64,000 nt of DNA, from the NCBI GenBank assembly GCA_028023455.1, contig JAQFVV010012970.1, positions 60,001-124,000 on the forward strand, read 5' to 3'. This document shows, piece by piece, positions 56,924 through 64,000 of the stretch; position 1 is the first letter of the stretch, and every line of letters starts with the position of its first letter. Made by a program: the position numbers and the translations under genes. This stretch comes from Epiperipatus broadwayi. Taxonomy: Eukaryota; Onychophora; Udeonychophora; Euonychophora; Peripatidae. The notes beneath the pieces are model-generated. The model saw nothing but the letters and a program-made list of their open reading frames with translations, was not told where the DNA came from and did no database searches.

Positions 56924-59440
56924 TACTAGTGAAGACAAAAACAATTTATTAAAAAAATATTGCAACTTTGGATAATAATTTAATAATGATAGAATTAAGA
57001 TCACCTTTTAAAAAAAAACAGAGAAAGTGGACAGTTATTAAATTAAAAAGGGATTTCTATCACAGAATAAAAAATGAAATGATCTATGGATAGACATATT
57101 TAGTTTTATCTAATTTAACACAATATTTAATGTTAACTCATTGTTCCATCATGAGTTGATGCAAAACATGCTATCTTGCTATATAATACATGAATTGATT
57201 CAAAGGAAATATGTTGACATCCTGGAAAGATAAACAGCCACTTTTTAACTAGAATACATTAATGGCAGGGATGGCCACATATATAGACAACATCATGGAC
57301 ATATTAATGCTCCAAGTGTGCAATGAAATGTCACTGTAAGTTGGCTGATTATTATAATTATGTCTGATAATGGGATGATAAATAAAATTTCGCTAATGGC
57401 ATAATACATCAAAGTATATTGACACCCAATTGGTATCCTTAAAACATTATTGTGTGTTTGATATCACATTCTTTTGGGGACATAATTTAAATATCATGTT
57501 TGGAAGTACCAGTCTAATGCATATGTATTTGAAAGATTGGATAATGCAGGCCAGGTTTTAATTTTTCTCAAATATAATTAGTTGCTTTATGAAGGCGCAA
57601 CTATCATTTCTTGAATGGGTTAGCTCTATCATGCTTTGGTGATTTATCCATCACTTATATTCCCTGATTGTCCAAACAAGTCTTCTTGAGCAGGAATTCC
57701 CAACCTTCTTAGTCTCCATATCCTACTTGACATTTAATAAGTTATCCAGTAGACCCTATTAATTATAATAACAAATAAGCATTTGGAGAAGATACCATGT
57801 AGTATGTCATGCATGTACACAAGAGTTGCAGTTACTATGGAGATGAACCTCAAGGGGGCATTAATCTGGTAACTTCATTACTTACCTTGAATCACAACAA
57901 GGCATTTCAAGGTATTAGACCCTGGAGTAAAAAAAACCTATGCAATATCACTGAGTCTGATAGGAGACCTAAAATGTTGCTGGTGTGGTTGACAGATAGT
58001 ACCAACATAGAATAACCTGGAAATGTTGATAACTATTTTTGGAATATATTAATAGCATAATATATTTATATACCTGCTCTTCACTGTACTCCCTGGAAAT
58101 GTTTCCCATATCCACTGGGGATACAGGGGCCTCATATTGAAAGTCCCTGTTGTAGTGCATAATTTTTAGATTATGATAACCAGATATTTATATTATGTAT
58201 ATAAATGAATGAGCTAGTGTTGAATGTATTTTAGAATATAAAGGAAATTCTCATCACAGAAATTGAATTTAATAAATAACAAATTTTGGTGACAAATAAA
58301 TTTAATAAGTGTAATGATATCAGTAAACAAAACATCCATGCACACACACACATGTTGCTCTGCTTCACAAATATAGAAATAGCTAAGTCTGCTATTACAT
58401 TTGTGTTATCCCATCACATTGGTGACATATGAATGGCCTATACTTTGATTTCATAAATAAGTACTAATAAATTGAATGGCTTTACTGCTCAAGAATTCAT
58501 TAGAAATTGGAGTGGCAGCACTAGAATCGATCCAAGTACTTTATCTGACCTTCTACATTAAACTATACAGGATGATTTCATAAATTATCTCAATGTATGC
58601 TTTACATAAATGGTTATAAAAAAAGAATAATAATAAACACAAATTAATTTTGCAGAAAATATATATTGTAACCAAAAAATTATTCAACAGCAAATTGGCT
58701 CATGTAGGAAGCCAAAAACTGTGACTGAATAGTTCTACCCCAGACTATAACAGGCTAAAATTAAATGATACAATGCAAAGCTGTTACAACATTATCCATC
58801 ATGGTCAGGATGCACCGTGAAGATCTATCACAGCATTACATAAAGATAAATCAACTTATCTAATATAAATTGTATAAATATTTAATTAAATATAATTCTT
58901 CCTAACAACTGGTTCTTAAAAATACATCTCCAAATCTTAATTTACAATTTTATTGACTTGAGACTCAATGGCTGGCATAATCTATAAAATTTCTAGTCAT
59001 TACATGGTGAATATGGGCCATTTAATAAGATAGTAATGAATCTAATCAGCTTCACAACATAATTGACTGTAGTTCAGATATCCTCATGCTCTAAGTATAG
59101 AAATATTCTATAAGGTAATGTTTTGCAATGGAAGGTGATATGAACTTTAAGTTATTTATTTGTTAACTCAAATATCAAATCAATAGCAATGAAACTCTTA
59201 GTAGAATAAATAAAATACCTGTTATAGTATTGGAGAATAGGTTCAATTGTTATACTGGCTAGCACATTATATTAATTTTAAGTATTAATGTCACAACTAT
59301 CAATAGAGGTAACAGATTCTGGATTATATTCCAGAATTAATAAAGTAAAGTGGAGGTGATATAGAAGGTAGATGGGATTTTATTGCATCGTATACATCAC
59401 AAATTACCCTCGGAACAAAACCATTAAAATATTCTTCGAA
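56924..59440. other. Unassigned DNA
   Basis: No recognised coding relic. The 68-codon frame at 57,809-58,015 and the 63-codon minus frame at 57,969-58,160 are less AT-biased than most but carry no motif I know. CAGGAATTCCCAACCTTCTT at about 57,690 is reminiscent of a hAT terminal repeat but has no partner. Confidence 0.35.
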
Positions 59441-59441
59441 T

Positions 59442-59470
59442 GTTTCAGTAGGTCTTGCATACATCATCAG
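59442..59470 (-). ncRNA. Hammerhead-like core
   Basis: The minus strand reads CTGATGA, TGTATGCAAGACCTACT, GAAAC. Both conserved boxes are intact. Stem II is short (GTA with TAC around the loop). It is probably a remnant of a Penelope-type terminal repeat, though no coding relic is nearby. Confidence 0.45.
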
Positions 59471-59617
59471 GAACAATATGTGCTCTAATATTTACTATCT
59501 ATTTACTACATTGGATCTCTGATTCTATATATATAGATGGCACAGATAGGTTAAATTATAAACTAATATTTATTTGTAACATACTGAATTAAATAGTAAT
59601 TGGTTAACAATATTCAT

Positions 59618-59760
59618 AAATTAAATAAACAATAAGTAACATAAAATGTCATCACATGTAGTCATTCTACATGGATAATGTACATTATTTAAATAAATGA
59701 ATAAAAAACAAAATAAAATATCATCACATGTACTTACTTTTTTAAATGGATATGTGCACT
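59618..59760 (+). repeat. 72-bp tandem duplication
   Basis: ATCACATGTAGTCATTCTAC (59,651) and ATCACATGTACTTACTTTTT (59,723) begin matching halves of two units of about 72 bp, with diverged flanks ACATAAAATGTC and ACAAAATAAAATATC before them. Confidence 0.5.
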
Positions 59761-60216
59761 AGTTTCAGATAATACAATCTAAGATTTTATTACAAATGTA
59801 TGGATTTAGACCCCTATAGGGATTTGAATAGATTCAAATACAATCAGTGGCACCTCCATTATGTCAAAACCAGAACCAATGCACTTACTCCCTAAATTAT
59901 AATAGCTATGAATGACAATTGGAATTGATAAACCTATGAAATTTGACTATAATGAGATATGAAATAATAAAAAAAATTAAACTTCAATTCAGCTGAGATA
60001 TCATATAATTGAATATAATAAATTATGACCATAATTCACTTAAATGCCCTTTTATGGCTGATGGCAGAACATGTGAAACAAACATTAAGCAGAGGGAACA
60101 ATGCAAGCATCATAATGTATGGAGATTCTATTCAAACATACATTTATATAACAAGGATCAATGATATACCTGTAGGTATATTCATTCACACAAAGGAATA
60201 AGGAGCAGTAAGTACC

Positions 60217-60241
60217 CTGTGGGCTTTCTAACCATCATCAG
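60217..60241 (-). ncRNA. Hammerhead-like core, degenerate
   Basis: The minus strand reads CTGATGA, T-GGTT-AGAA-AGCC, then CACAG where GAAAC is expected. The stem II hairpin is good but the second box is lost, so this is at best a dead remnant. Confidence 0.25.
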
Positions 60242-60249
60242 AGCTACTA

Positions 60250-63200
60250 GCCCAATTACATAATGTTCCATGGATTAACCACCATTGCTGAAACAAACTT
60301 AAAGAATATACAAAATAATAGTAATAATTATTTTGCGGATTAGAACACCAGCACAGAAAAGGCCATATTACATTAATATAATATTAACACTTACTTCCCT
60401 GATAAAATAGAAATAAATCACCCTCATCAATCTTCTGAATTGGGAGGTATGTGCTGTTTTACAAGCATGAATCAAGACCAAAAGGTGTAAGGAAAACTAT
60501 TACAGGAAATAATTGTGATTACGGCTGATCATAGACCAGATGGTATAAAAGAATATTACCTAATATTACAATATGAATATAAGCACAGAACACTAAAAAT
60601 ATATACAGGATTGGCCATGTGGTGATGATGCGTTATAGATACTTTGAATTAATCATTAAATCTTTACACACATGCTGCTCCCAAAATTGACTCTTTAATT
60701 TCTATATCTAAGTTAACAAGTAATTATTTTATACACAAAAGATTATATATATATATCATGACTTTAACATACTTATAAGAGAATAAAAATATTTATAAAA
60801 CAAAATGCATGTTCATAAAATTACAACACTAGGTTCAAATACATATTATATGATAAATATAAATTAAATATATTTGTTTAATTATAACATAGAATCTTAA
60901 AAGTTGATTGTATGCTTCTCCATCTCCATTTGTAAGGAATACTCATCAATTAGTTGATCTACATGTACGTTTCCTGAAGATACTAGATATTTTGAGAGGT
61001 AGCATCTGTCTAAATTTTAATCAGATTATCCTCAAAGTTAATGAAATTTCAGGCTTTACTTTAGGTGATATTCCAAATTAAAATAGTTTATTACTTTAAT
61101 TTATTAATGCTAAGGGCAAAGAATCATAGTTCAAGCAAATAATTATCCAACATGTGCTATAACAACCAAAATAGTTCCTTGTTAGCTGTCATTTCTTTCA
61201 ACAACTATATTGTAGTTTTATTAAAATAACTCATAATGTTGTTTCTAATATAAAAAGTGGGATTATAATTAATTCTTCTTTGTTTAGACTCTAGCATACA
61301 AAATATTAAGACAGTATTTTATTCTGCACATATATAATATTACTAGAGTGTTAGAGTCGTAAAATAAACAAGTTAAATACAGCATTTCATTTTGTACATA
61401 TAGAACACTCCTGTATGTGTTAATGTTCATGAAAGTAAACTTTTCCTGGGTTAAATATAGTATCTCACTCTACATATATATAATACCATGTATTAAAGTT
61501 GTGGAGGTAAAATTTTATCCCAGGCTAAAGATAATTTGTAAATAATAAGAAATTTCAAGAAGACTGACCTTTTAGATCTTTTATTCTTGTTGTTGTCATT
61601 AATAATAATTCCCATGTAATTCAGTTATAGACCTTGTGGAAAATTCTCAGCAGCTAGACTCATGGTTGGAAGATCTCAACAGATTAGTTAAGATTTAGCT
61701 ATTCATTTTGCTGTTAACACTTGATAATATTGCAACTTATACTTTTTAAGAGAAGTTTTAATTTAACTTCTTTATCTTTATGTTCTCTCCTTTTTAAAAG
61801 AGAGGTTTTCATTTTCTTTATATGTTTAACAGTAAAAAAAAACATAAATAAATACATTTTATTATTTAATTATACACTTGCTGACACTACAGCAGTTCTT
61901 TTGAGGAAAAAAAAATCTCTTTTATTTCTATTTTATTTCTTAGCCAATTAAATTTCTTCTCATTTACATATCAGTTTTAAAAAAAAAAAAGAAAAGGAAA
62001 AGGAAAAAAAATGCATTTACCTTATGTATTCTGTAAATTAATTCAAAAGAAAATAAATAAATTCTTTAATTAAATGAAAATAATCTTTAGGATTATTTAA
62101 AGAGAGAAATAAATAATATTTTTTTTAATTTATTTATCTTACTATACCTGATGTAATATGTTGTTGGTTTTCACTTTTAGGTTAAGCACCATTTATCTAA
62201 CTTAGAGTTTGGAAACAGAGCAAAACTAATATATGGAAGAAAAAGAATAAAGAAAGAAAAATTATACAATAAGTAAAGCAAAAAAAATGAAATTATATAA
62301 TCTCATTGTTCAATAAATTTGAACACAAGTGTCAAGCATACTATATGTCAGCCATGATAATCAAGTCATCTGGAAGAAGATAGAGAAATTTTAGACTAGT
62401 TCTAACTAGCTATATATTTTGTACCAAAATATAAGGTTACAATATATTATCGGTAATGGTAATCAAAATAGCCACACACACACATCATTTTGCCTGTGAT
62501 TATTCTGAAAAAGGAAATTAACTAAATATGCTATTTTAGTTTATTACAAATATCTATATCAAGATATACGCGTGCAAGTGGTTTGTATGTTATGCACATA
62601 TTAAACAAATATTAAACTTATAAAAAAGTATATTCAAAATTTACATTTAAAAATACATATTTTAGTTTTATAAACTTTAAATGATCTACAGTTTATTTTT
62701 TAATTTATGCACTTAGTAAGGCTTTGATAGAGCTGTAATATTTATTATCTATTTCTAATGTCAATTCTCTCGATTATTTTGTTTGTCATATTTTTGGAGC
62801 ATTTACCCTAGTGTTGGCGTTTTTTATTTTCATATTGAACGTTTTTCTTTTATATAAGCAATACATTTCAAATAGATCAGTTATTTTCTAAATTCACAGA
62901 TTAGTAGGTAATGATTATTTTGTTAGGTATTTTGAAGTTTAGCGGGATGTTTTTATTTCATGTCAGTTATAGAGTTACAAAGTTTAGAGAAAATAATCCC
63001 AAAAGGAGGGATCTATTAACTGATCATTTTGACCGTTTTATTCATTAAGATACAGCATGTTGAGAAAAAATAATGAATTATAACAATGCTTAGAATTCAA
63101 TCTGTTATATTAAATTGCTAAACAACAACATTAATTTCGGTTTGACAAACACAAATGAATTAGATTCTCTTCTGAGTTCTTTCTTCGATGTGATCCAAGT

Positions 63201-63600
63201 CAATAATCTAATAACTAAAGATCTGGACTGTAATAATTTTACTTTATCCGATTTTAACCGATAAATACGTTAATGTTGATCTTATCTGGTAATTACATGA
63301 TTTTTGTATTTAACTTTTTGGAAAAAATATCTATTATCTTTCTTTTAATTGACTTTAAACTTATACTATAAAAACCATATATCTCTCAACTTCCGTTGTC
63401 ATAATATTGGGCTTGACATATTTCTGTTATCATAAAATCTAAAAGTAATTTTAACAATACGACTATTTTTTTTCTACACTTTGATTTTAAATACTCTTCC
63501 AAATAAAAATAATATTTAATTTTTTTAACTTTAGATTATTATTTGAAATCTATTCCTAAATATTTATAAGAAGACAATAATATAAATTATATTATATTAT
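60250..63600. other. Unassigned AT-rich DNA
   Basis: No named feature. The 76-codon frame at 61,721-61,951 is leucine/phenylalanine-rich low-complexity sequence and not supported. A short TA tract occurs near 60,748 and a purine-rich A/G run near 61,980-62,010. Confidence 0.4.
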
Positions 63601-63604
63601 AAAT

Positions 63605-63890
63605 AATATAAATAAAATGTCCTTAATTAAAACAAAATTGTAATTATAATAAAAATAATAAATTTAACGGTAATATATATATATTTTTAATTTAATGACA
63701 GTTGAGGCAGATTTTTTTTCCTCATGTGTCATAGCATCAACCGGGAAGCGAACCCGCTAACCTGGTTCAACTGCTTGTAAAGCAGCTGTCGCTGACCTCT
63801 CGACCACCAATGCTTGACAATGTTGAGGCAGATTTAAGAAATTAACCAAAGTACTTCTACAAATTTAAAGACTGTTTTTAAAAAGACCTT
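63605..63890. mobile_element. Penelope-like terminal-repeat fragment P3, host of SINE S2
   Basis: ATAAAATGTCCTTAATTAAA and AATAATAAATTTAACGGTAAT match the P2 left end (40,241-40,300). After the SINE, GATTTAAGAAATTAACCAAA, GTACTTCTAC and AAAGACTG match the P2 right arm (41,288-41,330). The fragment joins outer and inner arm parts and has no coding sequence. SINE S2 with its target duplication lies in the middle, so the SINE is younger than P3. Confidence 0.65.
63712..63821 (-). mobile_element. tRNA-like SINE S2 (anticodon TAC, long variable arm)
   Basis: The minus strand reads TTGTCAAG, then GCATTGGTGGTCGAGAGGTC (A box TGGTCGAGAGG), an anticodon arm GCTGC-TTTACAA-GCAGT, a long variable region TTGAACCAGGTTA that can fold on itself, a T arm around GGGTTCGCTTCCCGG (B box GGTTCGCTTCC), and TTGATGC closing a fully pairable 7-bp acceptor stem (with G-T pairs). 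The trailer has TGACACATGAGG and 8 A. A perfect direct repeat of at least 12 bp, GTTGAGGCAGAT, flanks it (63,701-63,712 and 63,822-63,833; the last T may belong to the tail). It is the best-folded member of the family. Confidence 0.88.
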
Positions 63891-64000
63891 ACTGTATATA
63901 GAAAATCTATTATTTCACACACTCTCACATATATGTATACACATATGTGTGTGATTGTTGTAGATAATATTATACAGACCACTTGGATTTACATCAATAC

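Noticed and set aside
57688-57730. hAT-type terminal repeat CAGGAATTCCCAACC
   Set aside because: No matching inverted tip or 8-bp duplication was found within several kilobases.
60217-60241. Active hammerhead ribozyme
   Set aside because: The GAAA box is lost (CACAG), so at most this is a dead relative; kept only as a low-confidence feature.

Overview
This is a strongly A+T-rich eukaryotic (metazoan, most likely invertebrate) window dominated by old transposable elements. The evidence for an animal genome is the mix of mobile DNA: RTE-type and other non-LTR retrotransposon relics, Penelope-like elements with a GIY-YIG domain and inverted terminal repeats, a hAT transposase relic, tRNA-like SINEs, several fold-back/MITE-like families, and long (TA)n tracts. 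I cannot assign a phylum. I found no intact host gene. Nearly all short open frames are chance frames in AT-rich DNA or shadows of element relics.

Layout. 1-1.9 kb: nothing recognised. 1.9-2.9 kb: inverted family F3. 3.35-3.65 kb: LINE-A 3' end. 3.7-8.3 kb: long dispersed repeat TAR, copy A, with a Myb/SANT-like coding relic. 8.5-9.1 kb: core/X repeat. 10.46 kb: tRNA-like SINE S1. 11.6-12.3 kb: two LINE-A ends, tail to tail. 12.4-13.8 kb: (TA)n tracts and small hairpins. 16.6-18.0 kb: LINE-C reverse-transcriptase relic broken by an F3 unit. 18.7-20.2 kb: family F1 direct plus inverted array. 23.2-23.9 kb: tandem repeat. 24-24.4 kb: LINE-A. 25.1-25.7 kb: F2 palindrome. 27.0-27.7 kb: F3 palindrome. 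28-32.4 kb: mostly unassigned, with a CpG-richer pocket near 30 kb. 32.5 kb: mini fold-back with a hammerhead-like core. 34.0-35.9 kb: Penelope-like P1. 36.5-37.4 kb: hAT transposase relic. 38.9-39.6 kb: tandem repeat. 40.3-41.4 kb: Penelope-like P2. 41.4-44.5 kb: TAR copy B. 44.9-53.2 kb: three LINE-B relics, SINE S3, F2 and F1 units. 55.7-56.0 kb: LINE-A. 56.2-56.9 kb: near-perfect 680-bp palindrome. 57-63.6 kb: mostly unassigned. 63.6-63.9 kb: Penelope terminal repeat carrying SINE S2.

The most interesting material is (i) a tiny tRNA-like retroposon family: three copies, each flanked by a perfect 12-13 bp target-site duplication, with three different anticodon triplets and a conserved leader/trailer complement outside the tRNA body; (ii) recurrent hammerhead-ribozyme-like cores at seven loci, two of them in the inverted terminal repeats of P1; and (iii) several families of 0.3-0.45 kb units that repeatedly occur as direct and inverted pairs, two of which share internal sub-motifs. 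All family assignments come from reading translations and repeats by eye; no searches were run.
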